From contig NC_081828.1 in NCBI RefSeq assembly GCF_030867095.1, positions 6,029,501 through 6,093,500 on the forward strand: DNA of 64,000 nt, in the 5' to 3' direction. The DNA is from Alligator mississippiensis. Its lineage: Eukaryota; Chordata; Crocodylia; Alligatoridae. The notes beneath the pieces are model-generated. The model saw only the letters and a program-made list of their open reading frames with translations, did not search any database and had not been told where the DNA came from. A program made the translations under genes and the position numbers. Positions 35,451 through 46,800 of this stretch are shown here, one piece after another. Each line of letters opens with the position of its first letter. Positions within the stretch are counted from its first letter, which is position 1.

Positions 35451-36319
35451 TTTAACCTACTTGTCTCTGTATACATTGCTTTTGCAGGTTCACAGCACTT
35501 TATCCACTATCATTTCAGCATGAATTGGGGCCGTGTAAGGTTGAAGGTCCCTGACCGAGGCTACACAGCCACAGCAATGCAACTGGGATGAAAACCTGGG
35601 GACTCCGGGCTCTCTGCTCCTCCCCTCTCCAGCCCATACTGCCTTTGTGGTCATACTTCATTTCTGGACAGACATGCTTTTTGCCCCAAGGACAGGTGTT
35701 ACAACTGGTCTCAGGCCCACACACGCTTACCCGCGTGCTTAACTCCGCACGCATTGGACTGTGCATGGCTGTACTGCTAGACTTGTGTCTTAGCAAAGAG
35801 GCTAAGGACCAAGTGGGCCTGGTGTCTGAGTTGCTCTCACACTGAGTAACGTTTCCTTTACCCAGGCTGAGACTTCCCATGGGCTGGTATGTGCAATTTA
35901 TTCCCTGGCTGCTAGCAACTTCCCTGGTTCCAGGATAAATGGAGGACTACAATCTTCAAGGCTGCCAAGCCAACATTTTTACTAAGCACTTTACCTTCCG
36001 AATGAAAAGTTTTTTTTAAAAGAAAAAAAGACAGTGGGGCTGATCCTCTTTTCATTTACACTAGCACAAATTAGGACCAAACCCACTGAAGACAATGGAG
36101 TTAGACTGTGTATACTTATCACGAAAGAAGCAGCAGATATCCTCTCTCCAGATCCCCTTGAATTATTTTTAGCCATAAACCAGGTTATTTTTCTGATTAT
36201 AAGTGATTTTCTGAAAATGGAGGTGCAGTGCAATAAGAAACAGTTAGCCTAACACTTTTCCTATAGTCACAATGAACAACATCGACAAAAAAAGCAAGAA
36301 AAATTGTGTTGTGACCTAC
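35451..36319. other. Unique sequence with a possible decayed MIR
   Basis: 35540-35620 (GGTCCCTGACCGAGGCTACA then GCAACTGGGATGAAAACC) has the motif order of a minus-strand MIR, weakly. Nothing else seen. Confidence 0.35.
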
Positions 36320-36416
36320 CGTGTGTTGGGAATGGGTGCCAGCGGTCTCTCTGCTATGCTGCTCAGCCTGTAGTAATCCAAGAAGGTCCGGGCCACATTC
36401 CTCCCTAGCTTCATAT
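36320..36416 (-). CDS. Candidate internal coding exon (97 bp), best in window, gene not recognised
   Basis: Minus-strand acceptor AAAAACTCACAG and donor ACG|GTAGGT enclose 97 bp. Entered in phase 1, the frame reads 31 codons beginning with ATG and leaves in phase 2; it includes KLGRNVARTFLDYYRL and then ERPLAPIPNT. The composition (balanced charged, aromatic and proline residues) looks like real protein, and several CpGs are kept although the neighbourhood is CpG-poor. A second frame is also open but less protein-like. The phase-2 end fits the frame entered at 4147-4252. The ATG could be a start if this were the first coding exon, but an acceptor precedes it. I cannot name the family. A pseudo-exon is still possible. 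Confidence 0.45.
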
Positions 36417-36982
36417 CTGTGAGTTTTTAATTAAGGAGCATCTTTGAAGAGGATTAAAAGAGACCCCCCCCCCAACCCCAAAACTAAAACAACAAGCAGA
36501 GTGTAAAGGTAAATTACTGCTATTTGATGCTTGAGCAAGTTTTACATTAACCATCCCACAGTGCTGAAAGCTTCAGGGCAGGCTCAATGAAATAACTTAT
36601 GTCAGCAGCTAAAGCGAGTGTCATCTGCTTTGCTTCTTGTTTTCATAGGCAGAAAATATGCTGCATGAAATCATAGAGGGGAAGGAACAACCCATCTTCA
36701 TCAGGGAGCTCGTGAATGCTGGGAGCTCAACCCGCTAGACAAAAGGGGGCTTCTATTTTACGTGGGGGAAGAATAAATCCCCAATGAGTATGATCCCCAC
36801 AATGCACAATAGCCTTCTTCGCCTGAGCCTCCTCCTGCATGCAGATAGGCAGCATCTTAGCACTGTTGTCCTGGTCTCCAGAGGCAGAGGCCAAGACCAT
36901 CCCAGTACAGCTCCAGACGGTTCAGCATCCAATGTGAAAGTTGGGTCTACAGCCCATAACCCTCTAATCCTTGGCTTAGATG
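36417..36982. other. Unique sequence
   Basis: ATGAAATCATAGAGGGGAAG at about 36665 weakly recalls a CR1 terminus but lacks the following motifs. C-run near 36464. Confidence 0.35.
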
Positions 36983-37159
36983 CAGGGGTGGGCAAAATGC
37001 GGGCCAGATGCAGCCCTCCAGGCCATTCTATCCAGCCATGGGGCAGAAAAAATTAAGAAAATTAATATAAATCTGCCCTGGGCTGCCTGTCATGCAGCCC
37101 TCGATGGCTTGCCGAAACTCAGTAAGCGGCCCTCTGCCCAAAATAATTGCCCGTCCCTG
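36983..37159 (+). mobile_element. hAT-type MITE (177 bp), copy 2
   Basis: Starts CAGGGGTGGGCAAAATGCGG and ends CCAAAATAATTGCCCGTCCCTG (cut to its last 22 bases at most; the end motif is GCCCGTCCCTG). It is the same family as 10260-10442, in opposite orientation. The flanking 8-mers CTTAGATG and GTTACAGT match poorly. Confidence 0.7.
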
Positions 37160-37717
37160 GTTACAGTAATACTGCACGACATCCACCTGCCTTGGTTCTG
37201 CATTGTAATTTGTGTCCTGAGACTTGGATTTTCGAACTGAATTGGAATATACACTGTAGGAGAACCAGATTTGACCCGGCTGAAGAGGGAGGGCAGGGAC
37301 AACACAAGCCACTGTCCCCGCTACATCTTTTCTTTAACCCAATGCCAGCTCTGTTACTCAGTATTAGGAAGGTGCCGCACTAAAACTGTGAGAATACACG
37401 TGACAGAAGGATCACGATAAAATTAAACTTGGTGGAACAATTGGCCACAGTAAAACTAAAACGTGTCAGAGATGGTCTGCCTTGCCACAATAAATCGAAA
37501 CCTACCACGATAAAAAGGTCAATGGGTATTTGCACGCGCAACTAAACCAGTGAAACATCGTGTACAAGCGCCCTAAGAAGGGCTGCCTTCTTGCTGAGAT
37601 GTTGATGAAAGGCCACTTCATCGTGACGACCTAGGAATACATTAAATAATCCACAGTCACTCTCACAAGACACTGAGAGCCACCCTAGTGGCCTGGACAA
37701 CACGGCCGCTGGAAGAA
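37160..37717. other. Unique sequence, nothing recognised
   Basis: ACGATAAAATT/CACGATAAAAAGG motifs recur at about 37412 and 37506 without forming a clear repeat. No exon seen. Confidence 0.35.
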
Positions 37718-37730
37718 AATCGCTCCTTTG

Positions 37731-37866
37731 GCAGACAAGGTTCTTTGGGTGAACCTGATCTCTTTTATTAGACCAACTTAAATAGTTGGAAAACAATTTT
37801 TAAGCACGCTTTCAGGTTCAAAAACTGATGTCCTTAGACCAACATGGCTACAACCTACATCCCTGT
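37731..37866 (+). mobile_element. Penelope-like tail copy: inverted body, direct 3' end
   Basis: 37731-37828 is the tail body in reverse orientation (GCAGACAAGGTTCTTTGGG, TCTTTTATTAGACCAAC, GCTTTCAGGTTC). The last part, TGTCCTTAGACCAACATGGC with CTACAACC, is in direct orientation. A 13-bp imperfect direct repeat flanks it: AATCGCTCCTTTG at 37718-37730 and AATCATTCCTTTG at 37867-37879. That pairing is what a 5' inversion during target-primed insertion would leave. Confidence 0.65.
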
Positions 37867-37879
37867 AATCATTCCTTTG

Positions 37880-39639
37880 TGCACTTGCTCACCCTCTATA
37901 CAGGGATGAATTTTACTTGGAAGAAATAAAAGTTTCCATCACCTTTGGCCAAAGTGGGGCAATGTTTTCTTGTCTTTGTCTTTCTTTCGGAGGATGCAAT
38001 GATTGCTATGCTTGTCTACACACTTTCTGTTCTGCCGGTATCAAACAACCACTTGGGGATACCTGGATAATCAAAACCAAATAAAGATCAAAATTCTACT
38101 CTGTCGCATTTCCAGGATGTTCAAGGACAATAACTACGATGTCTGTGGCAGTTTGCCAGTATATGAGTCAGGTCCCAGGTACATCATCTGGTAACTCTAA
38201 ATTGACCACAGCTTTCCACCGCGTTCCCTGCCCTGTGCCGTTTCCCCCATCAATTTAGAAGATGAATCTATTTCTGTTTTATTTGTAACAGCAATATCAA
38301 TAATTATCTGCTGGTGCTTCCATTAGAGGGAAATTCCAGAATTGCAACATGTCAGGGGTTTCCAGGCAGTTTGTATAAAGATGCCAGCTTCTAAATGAAG
38401 CTTTTATTATCCACCTACTCACATTAGACACATCAAAACAAATGAGTTTTCGACATCAGGTTCAGGCAGCACCATGGAGAGAACTCTGTTCATTATTTTT
38501 TGTTTCTTTTTTTTTAAAAAAAAGGGAACAGGCAAGCATGAAGTAGTCATTTATTTTTAATTTTATTTTTTATTTTCTTAGCTCTGTGCGTGCAAGCTGG
38601 AAAATGTTGTGAAAAGAGATGAGCCCAACTGGCTTTGTAAATAAGCTAAGGTCTAGCTGTGGAGGAGGATCCTTGATGACTGCTTAGAACTGCAATTCAT
38701 CCAGTGCTGAATTGGTCCCTTTGGTATAGCTTTGCCTAGTCAAGAGTTAAGAGGCTCCACCAGTTCTCCTGAAAGCCTATTTCATGGGTCTCCCTGGTTG
38801 AATACTAATGCTCATCCTACCATTACGTGTGCTGTTGACATCTCGACTATATTTTATGGATGGTTTGTACAGTTCAGAACAGCCAGAACCATTGGTATAG
38901 ACAATATAATTAGAGGTGTGTCTATAGCAAAGGAGTGCTATCCTAATGGGTAGTAATCAGCCTATGAAAAAAATTAGCACTGGGTTTAAGGCAGTTGCTG
39001 CACTACAAGATAAGTTTCCCGGCAGTCTGGCAGGATATGAGGACTGTGCCCATTGTATGTACATGGACGATGGGAGTATACCGAGTCAGAGGCTGCTTAA
39101 AGTTCACCATGCCACTGAGGTTACATCTCTTTGAAAGCCTTTTGTGATTGCTACTGGAGTTTGGGGATGACTGGGGGTATTTCGGATTCTGCAAATGCCG
39201 AATGCAAAGTGGCAGCAAAGGTTATGAGTTCAAAGTGCTCTGAGAAAGAGATAGAAAAGGGACGGGGCTGTCAAACATTTAAGAGTGAGAAACCAAACGT
39301 GGCTTGATCTTGTAGTTTCTTTCATTTACTCAGCACTTTAAAAACACAGGGTGATAACTGGATGTCAAGGACATTTTGTCAGTGCCAATATTTTAAGTCT
39401 CTTCTGCTAGCTTTGGCCCCGTTGCCCCTTCTCTTTTTGTTCTTCATGTTGTGCGTGTTGTGGTGGAGGAAGCCTTGGGTACAGAACAGGGGCAGCCTGG
39501 GTACCGGTGATGAAGCTCCCCCAGGATGTCCTACCACTGTCCAACCCCAAACTGGAGCATCCCACTAATGTAGCTGGGTTATGTCAGGCTCCATGGGCCT
39601 CAGTGTTTGCTGTGACAGCAGCACAGATTCCCCAAAATT
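37880..39639. other. Unique sequence, nothing recognised
   Basis: T-run and A-run near 38500-38523. No repeat family or exon that I can support. Confidence 0.4.
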
Positions 39640-40300
39640 GCAGCAAGGGAAATTGTGGTTGGCGATTATGAAGAACTTTCTCATGATGAGAGTAGTTAAG
39701 TATTGGAACAGGCCACCTGAAGAGGTTGCAGAGTCTCTATCCTGGGAGGTTTCTAAGAGCAGGTTGGACAGCATTTGTCTAGGATGGTTTAGACTGGGAT
39801 GATCCCATCATGAGCAGGATGTTGGACTAGATCAGTAGTGCTCAACCCCTGGAGGCCTGATCTGGCCCATGGAGCTGGGTCACCTGTCCTGTGAAGCTCT
39901 CCTGGGTCCAGAAATTCGGTGATGAGGGAGAAGTGGCAGCAATTGCCACTCCCGTGCTGCCAAATTTCCAGATCCTGGAGTCCCACAGGCTGGATGATAT
40001 GGCCCCTGCATGTTATATCAGGTATGCAGGGCCCAGCAGAGGCAATGCAGGGTCCAATCCCAGCATGCTGAGCTGGATGGAGTCAGGGGAGCCTGACCCC
40101 AGTGTGCAGGGCAAGGCAGACGTGGCATAGGGCTGATCAGGAAGTGCTGGACCCAATCCAGGGGAGCAGAGACAGGCAGAGGGCACTCAGGGCCTAACCC
40201 AACTCATGGACTGGCCCTGCACCATTCATCGGGCCCCACTGGACTAGATGATCCCTGAGGACCCTTCCAACTCAACTTTTCTATGCTTCTAGGAGTTCAC
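39640..40300 (+). mobile_element. CR1 LINE 3' end, split by a hAT element
   Basis: The left part (39640-39832) carries AAGAACTTTCTCATGATGAG, GTATTGGAACAGGCCACCTG and GAGGTTTCTAAGAGCAGG, the region before the CR1 terminus. The right part (40242-40300) carries GACTAGATGATCCCTGAGG and CCCTTCCAACTCAAC, the terminus itself. Together they make one ordinary sense CR1 end interrupted at GACTAGAT. Confidence 0.8.
39833..40241. mobile_element. hAT-like DNA transposon (409 bp) inside a CR1
   Basis: A perfect 8-bp duplication GACTAGAT (39825-39832 and 40242-40249) flanks it, and removing it restores a continuous CR1. It starts CAGTAGTGCTCAACC and ends GGGCCCCACTG; internal GGCCTGATCTGGCCC is typical of nonautonomous hAT elements. 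No transposase. Confidence 0.8.
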
Positions 40301-40491
40301 TGAGAACTGAAGTAAAACTGAGAAAACAGGTTTGACATAGACCATAAGATGGGGACAACATACAGTCAGTACCAAACTGTATATTCAAACTGGAGGATGA
40401 GAAATCTATGTATGCTACTGCCAACACACCGAGGAACCCGGCCCTCTAGTCTGACTGCCTGTCGGAGCACCAAGGGACTGCACTTCCTACC
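40301..40491. other. Unique spacer between CR1 and LTR candidate
   Basis: Short stretch with nothing recognised. Confidence 0.4.
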
Positions 40492-40495
40492 CATG

Positions 40496-42049
40496 TGTGG
40501 TGAGCCCGCTGACAGCAGCCTGGCTGCCGGCTCGAGAAGGGTTTTGAGTGTTTGGTAGGATATTCCTACCAATCTGGGAAGGCTGGAGAGGGGCTTGCCC
40601 CACCCCTACCTACCCAGGGCAAGGTGAAGAGCCTGGACCTAGGTGAGGACTATGCCCCCCACCGTCACCCTGATTGGTCCTTCTACAATCTGGGGGTGGA
40701 GCCTCCAGAGGGTATAAAAGAGCAATATGCACAGCACACAGGAGGCTGCGACAAGGGATGGAGAGGAGCGTGGGTGAAGAAGAGCTGGCCAGTGTGCCCT
40801 GAAGAGCCCAAAGACCTCTTCGCTGGACGGGAGTGGTGACCGGCAGCATCCCCAGCCCCACTGCAGAGGAGCGTGGCGTCGGTGCACAGCTCGATGCATG
40901 GGGCAGGACCCTGTGAGCTGCACAAGGCAGCTCAGGTCTCCAACCCCTGGTACGGGGCCAGGCACTCGGTGCACAGAGCAAGACCCTGGGAGCTGCACGA
41001 GGTAGCTCAGGTCTCCAGCTCAGTCGGTGCACGAGCAGTGCATGGACCAGGACCCTGGGAGCTGCTCAGAAGCGGCTTGGATCTCCAACCCCTGGCACGA
41101 GGCCAGGTAGCGGTGCATGGTGGGTGCACAGGGTCCGAGTGGGACCCAGAGCCTGGGAGCCACTCGGAGGCCGCTCGGGTCTCCAACCCCTGGCACGAAG
41201 CCAGGAACCTGGTGCATGGGCATTTGCCCGGAGTGTCCAGGAGTGGACAGAGATCCCGGCGCCACAAAAGGTGGCACAGGTCTCCTACCCTGAGCAGAAG
41301 GCAGCGCCCTTGGTGCACGTGACGGTGCATGGGGCCTCGAGTGGGGCAGACAGCCTGGAAAGCCCAGGACAGCTGTGGGGCCTCACCCTGGAGTCGTGAG
41401 TTACCGGGGAAGGGGGTTCCTACAGGGAAGGAGGGATCTCCCCACTATCTGTGAGACTAGCCTCCTGGGAAAAAGCCCTGAAGGGATGGGGCTTCCCAGG
41501 TTTTGGAGGTTTTCTTCCTCAGGGCATAAATGATGCATGCCCCCAGAGGCTGGGGGGGGGCACGGTCACCGCTTTCACATGGCGGCAGCGGTGTGGTAGC
41601 AGCAAGTGGGGAGTTCCCGCAGGTGGCTACGGCGGTGTCATTGGGGGGGTGGCAAGCACTGACCAGCAACTGGCGACCACCCATAGACACTGCCGGCAGT
41701 GGTGGCCAGTGGCATTCGGCGACTGCCCACAGATGCCACCAGTGGTGTCAGCCGCGGCCAATTGCAGGAGGTGCACTGCTAATCTCAGGGAGTGCACATG
41801 AAATGAGGTGAGGAAGGCCAGAAGGGCACTGGAGATCTTCACCTCTCCTCCTTGTTACTGGGGTACAGCCACTGCTCCAGAACAGCCTGGACCTTGGTGC
41901 CCCTTAAAGAGTTCATTTGCACCTTCATGCACCTTATATTTTGTAAGTCAGTGCCTCCTATTTTGTGTATTTGCATTTTATGTTTGGGAGTTGGTATTTT
42001 AATAAAGTTTAATATTGCCTGATCTTTATGCCTTGTTCTGGTTTACTTA
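40496..42049 (+). mobile_element. Candidate solitary LTR of an LTR retroelement (fossil)
   Basis: A promoter-like layout is followed by a polyadenylation signal: inverted CCAAT (ATTGG) at about 40673, TATAAAAG at about 40713, AATAAA at 42001, with about 45 bp to the end. It begins TGTGGTGAGCC and is flanked by CATG (40492-40495 and 42050-42053), a possible 4-bp target duplication. The 3' end is TTA rather than CA, so the right boundary is uncertain. The transcribed part would be unusually long, with roughly 80-bp tandem units near 40935-41190. No internal coding region is present. Could instead be another promoter-bearing element. Confidence 0.4.
40875..41220. repeat. Imperfect tandem repeat, unit about 80 bp, four copies
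   Basis: TCTCCAACCCCTGG-type motifs recur at about 40935, 41012 (partial), 41090 and 41178. Each is preceded by GGAGCTGC/GGAGCCAC and followed by a GTGCAY motif. It lies inside the LTR candidate. Confidence 0.75.
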
Positions 42050-42053
42050 CATG

Positions 42054-44545
42054 TAATCCTGAGTAGCGGGGAAGGTAAAGGAGTGTACCTTTATAGCATA
42101 TAGTTCCATGTTTTGTATAGGTATATATTTATATATCTATTCTTTCCTATGGTTTATTGTATTAATACATGTGTATATAGTTAAGTTCACAGAGTGTCCT
42201 GGCTTGGCTCTATAGGGGAAGGAGGGAAACTGTGTGCAGCCAGCAGTTTTACCCCACAGCGCACTTGCCCTGCTAACCTTTCCCTTTGGTTAGAGAGGAG
42301 AGTACATAACCAGGTACTATCCGAGTAACAGAAGCAGGATTCAACTACCTGACAAGTATGCAGAAATAGAAACTGCAATGGCCAACTCATAATCCTTCTG
42401 CCTGCCCTGAAAAACAGCTTGATTAGTTTTGTCTGCATATGTGTGTTTGTGTGCGTGCGTGCGAGTGAATATGCATGTGCGTGCATGCACGTGCATGTGT
42501 ATGTGAACACCTGAGCGAGCAAGGGAAATCAGAACAATGACATTTGTGCTTAGCTCAAAATCTACAGAAGTACTGATCCAAGTTGCAACCTGCTGTATAC
42601 CTGGAGCGTGCCGGCTTCAGCTGCTGTACTAGAGAGCCGAATCAACGTCTTGCTTTTCACGGAGAGGTGGGCAATACCGACTGCATAGGGTAAGGACTAG
42701 ATTAAGCATGCCCAAGCCAGCAGCCCTTGGCAGATGCTCGCAAACATCTGGATGAATGAATCTCTACCCCATCGCTGTTTTGTTGGTTCCTCCTGAGCTT
42801 CCTAGTACTGGCTGAGACTGGAAGCCAATGTGCAAAAACGGCATGAGAAAGGCTCTTCTCATCACATGTCCAGCATGGATAGAAGCAGAACAGCTGGAGA
42901 CATTCACAGCGAGGTCTGTTTGCTTCTTATTATGTGCCAAATGTTGGAGATCCAATAGGTCCAGAAAAGGAGCCAAACTTTGCATCCTCCCACAAACCAC
43001 AACAAATCCCCAGGGCGCTCCTGTGTATCATCATTCACATTTCTAAGGCATACGGACTACTGAAGCACTGGGAGGGACTGGGGGGGGGGGGGGGGTGTCC
43101 ATTACTGGTTTTCAATCAAGAAGATTTTCTGCTCCTATTGTGTGCTGGTCTGCTTAAAACAATTCACTGCAATCACAGCCCTGAGAATCCCATACCCAGC
43201 CTGGTTCTGTCTCTGTGCAGATGCAATAAAAATCTCAATTTTGGAAACCAGTTAGCAGTACAAGTCGTTAGGGGAGATACTAAGTGTGGCTGCTTTAATA
43301 GCTCACTGATCATTTAATAATGTCACTACTGCAGAGTGCAGTGGCACCATCCGTCAGCTTTTGTTTTGCTTTTTTGAAATTCAGGGTCATTCCACTTTCG
43401 AGCGGGTGGATTATCTCTCTTCCCCCTCTCACAAAGCACTGCAAACTGCTTTAAATAATTAGAAACAGGATGGCTCCTTAAAGTTCGCAATCTCATTTTC
43501 ATAAGGTCCAGTGTCATTTTCGTTGGAACAGGAAGTGAAGCTTTGGTGGTGACGAGGATTTGACAAGGGCAAAACAGTTAGCAGCCCCTGTTCATCTTTG
43601 ATAAGTCCTGTGGGGTCTCTGCCAAGCAGATTGGATCTCTGTTTTTATGTCTCATCTAGAGGACAGCACCTCCATCAATTTGAAACACTGCACCGGGTTA
43701 TTAGTTTGTGGAATTCATCCAGCTTCAGTCCTAAGCAGGATTTAAAACAATGACCTTCCAGTCCAGAGGCACCACTTCCCAGCCCCGCAAACTCTTTTGT
43801 TGCAGGCAAACAGATTTAAGTTCCCCTAAAGACTGAGGGAGAAAGAAAAATGAGACATGCAGAGCAAGAAAGATTAATCTTTTTAACAGCTCAAATTAAA
43901 AATCGGAAGATGCTCTCTGTCTGACAACACTGCCTGCTACAGCAAGTCTTCATCTACCGCAACAAAAATCATGTTCTTTATGAAAAGAGGAGCATTTCGT
44001 TTGCATGTCCCAGGTGACTGTGGCCAGGGAGTGTATTGTCATTCCCCTATCATCTCAGGAGAGATATAGATTGCATTCCCTAATACATTTATAAGAGCTC
44101 CCATCAGTGGATAAAAGCCATTCCTAAACTGCGGGTTCAAATGAGAATGCTAATGGAAAATGGCATTAACTGGCTTTCAACCGCAGCACTACATCGTGCC
44201 AGGCTGCATCAAAACTGGTTTACTAATTTATTAGTAAACCCCTCCGTTCAGTCGGTCCTGTTGTTTCCATGGGGCCGAATTTCATCTTTGTATTAACCCA
44301 TGCCTCCCTGGCCTGGTCCGACGGCAGGTGAAATGGGCAGTTTAAATGAAGTACAACAGTGACAAAGCACCTGGGGGGGTTGGGAAGAAAGTATCATGTG
44401 GACTTTTCCTTTCAAATGATCAACCTGTAACACGTGCAAACCTGACTAGATGAGTGCTGGTTAAACAGTACACCCTTCCCATAGAAAAGCTGTCTGATAA
44501 GCTAGGTTAGCTTCCAGTGGAAGATATATTCATAGATATTCTTGT
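42054..44545. other. Unique sequence with a long G-run
   Basis: A run of about 17 G lies at 43080-43096, and a TG/CATG-rich stretch at 42440-42500. The part 43340-44330 is repeat-free and contains TTTACTAATTTATTAGTAAAC (cut; palindromic, about 44219-44239). No exon supported. Confidence 0.35.
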
Positions 44546-44589
44546 GTGTATATATATATATATATATATCTATATATATGCATATATAG

Positions 44590-44625
<36 letters not shown>

Positions 44626-44628
44626 TCT

Positions 44629-44712
<84 letters not shown>
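44546..44712. repeat. Compound TA/GA/TG microsatellite
   Basis: (TA)n, then (GA)n at about 44601-44623, (TG)n at about 44631-44655 and a long (TA)n to 44712. ATTCTTGTGTGT occurs on both sides of the first (TA)n block. Confidence 0.95.
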
Positions 44713-44716
<4 letters not shown>

Positions 44717-45167
44717 ATGCAGTTAGAAATGGCTAGCAAAGAGGGAATTTGCAAATTTGAAACAGGCTACAGACTTGGAAGCCCATCCTGTTCCCACTGA
44801 AGCATACAGCAAAACTGCCTGTTAACTTTGGTGGTACCAAGCCCGGAGCCCTATGGTTGGCCAAGTACCCTGAAGGTGATGGATCTGGGGCTTCTCAGCC
44901 TAAAAATTCCCCCTTGCAATAATCCTGGCCTTTTGAATCCAGGCCAGATGTCTTTCTAACAGGCTCAGGCTGACTTAGCCATAAAATGTGGGAATGGCAG
45001 GGTCAAGTTTTCTGGTCTTGTTCTGTAGGTAGTCAGATGAAAGGATCGCAATGGTTGTTTCTGGCCTTAGGAGTTTGAACATTTTTGCGTAGTCTGGAAA
45101 TATCAATAGGATAGGCTTTTTCCTAGCATCCCAGTGCATGATATTATAGTCTTTACTGCCCCATCTC
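44713..45167. other. Unique sequence, nothing recognised
   Basis: No repeat family or exon seen. Confidence 0.4.
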
Positions 45168-45480
45168 ACAGAATCATCGAAAAGTAGGGCTGGAAGGGAC
45201 CTCTGGAGGTCTCGTCTAACCCTACCTGGTGCAAGTTCACTTCTATCCAAACCATCCCATACAAATCCATAGTACAACCGCCTAGTAAAACTACCATCAA
45301 CCCTGACACAGCACACAACTTAACACCTGAACCTGCCACAGGTAAAGCAGGGGGACCATGGTAGCCAACATCCTGCTTCTGTAAAAGGTTGTTAATATAT
45401 CCCAAGTAGAGGACCATGCCCACTCTGCGACAAAGGAAGGCAAAACCCCCCAAAGTCCATATCCATCTGACCATCTCATC
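45168..45480 (-). mobile_element. CR1 LINE 3' end
   Basis: CACAGAATCATCGAAAAGTAG then GGGCTGGAAGGGACCTCTGG is the antisense CR1 terminus, continuing through AACCCTACCTGGTGCAAG and GTAAAGCAGGGGGACCATGG. 5' truncated. Confidence 0.75.
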
Positions 45481-46544
45481 TGTTCTTGGCTCCTAAACAG
45501 ACCCAAAAAGAGTCTTGCGGAAGCAAAGCATAAGCGCAATGCTGTTATCTCCGTTTTTATTTTTTTTCCATGTGTTTTTACAGAAGGAACCAGTTGCAAG
45601 ATGCTGGTTGACTCCATTTCTGGTTTCCCCTCTCTTTCCTGAACCAACTGATGGTGGTGAAAAACCTGACAAAAATGAAAGCTGTCTGCAGCTCTCCCTG
45701 GACAACCAGAGGCCTGCAATTTTCCCAGGCTCCCAACATTTCTACCTTTTCATGCCTAGGTTGCTGGAATCAGTCCCTCAGAGTTTAGTCTTATCAATGT
45801 CACAGAAGTTGCAAGGTGCACACTGTATTATCCATGTTATCATTTAAATACAGATGAAATCCTCTACTTTCATTAAGGACAATACTGAAAGAGCTAGATC
45901 ACAGCCAAGATTAGCAACGGGAGTGCAGAGAGGCCTCCAAGCCGTGAGAACGCACTGTCCCTCGGACGGGTAGGAAATCCAGCACGCTAAAAGACCCAAC
46001 TTATGTCCTCTCCTCCAGAGTGGTCCCATGCTACAAGCAACATTGGACACCCCAGGTCTTGTGTGCTAAGAGCAAAACAAAGATGATTAGGGCTGATGTT
46101 TGAAAGGGCAAATGTAGGCAGAAGGTGGCTCCTGTTGCTTCCGCATTTCCCTACTGCAGCTGCCCAAAGGCAGCCCAAACTTTGACATGCCAGTGTGAAG
46201 ACAGAAGTTATGCACAAGCCAACCAAAGGAGCAGTTCTACTAAGGGCCCTCTCCCCTTTGCTTATGAACTACAGAATCATTATTATATGCATGAAGAATA
46301 AAGCTTCTCCATAGAATTAAAACCGAATCTAATGGGACCAAAACCACGAGGAAAAGAAGGCGTATGGCTCAGAGGCCATACAGAACATTAAAGGGTATCT
46401 GGTATATCCAGCAACCATACAGACACATTGAAGGGTATCTGGTATATCCAGCAAGTGGGGGGGGATGCATCTGCAGGAATCCTCTGCACTCATGGGCCTG
46501 ATACTCACCGAATGAGAGCGTCTGTGGGTATCTCAGTGGTCTCC
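45481..46544. other. Unique sequence with a 40-bp local duplication
   Basis: GGGTATCTGGTATATCCAGC occurs at about 46394 and 46434, a recent tandem duplication. Otherwise nothing recognised. Confidence 0.4.
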
Positions 46545-46800
46545 AGGCACAGAGGTTGGAGTCCCTTGCCATCTTGGGTAGATGTCGATCCATACCTTCT
46601 TGAAAACTCCAGTGAAGGAGAATCCCCAACTTCCCTGGGCTGCCAGTCCCACTGTCCTGCTGCTCTTACTGATGGTTTTCCAGAGATTTAATCTAAGCCT
46701 GCTTAGATCCCGCTGCCTTCTGGCCGATACGTGGCAAGCAAGAACAGTCATCCTCTTCTTTGTGGCAGGCTTTCAAATATTTGAAAATTATATTTTAACT
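46545..46800 (-). mobile_element. CR1 LINE 3' region, internal to the terminus
   Basis: GAAAACTCCAGTGAAGGAGA, then TCTTACTGATGGTTTTCC, TTTAATCTAAGCCTGC and GCTTTCAAATATTTGAAAA follow the CR1 3' region in antisense order. The ATCATAGA terminus itself is missing. A strong minus-strand donor at about 46509 falls beside this CR1 and is therefore not taken as an exon. Confidence 0.6.

Noticed and set aside
40610-41330. Open frames of 100-150 codons on both strands
   Set aside because: They arise from GC-rich tandem repeats inside the LTR candidate and show no domain.
46509-46620. Minus-strand exon with strong donor TTCG|GTGAGTATC
   Set aside because: The upstream sequence is CR1 3' region, so the frame and acceptor come from a repeat.
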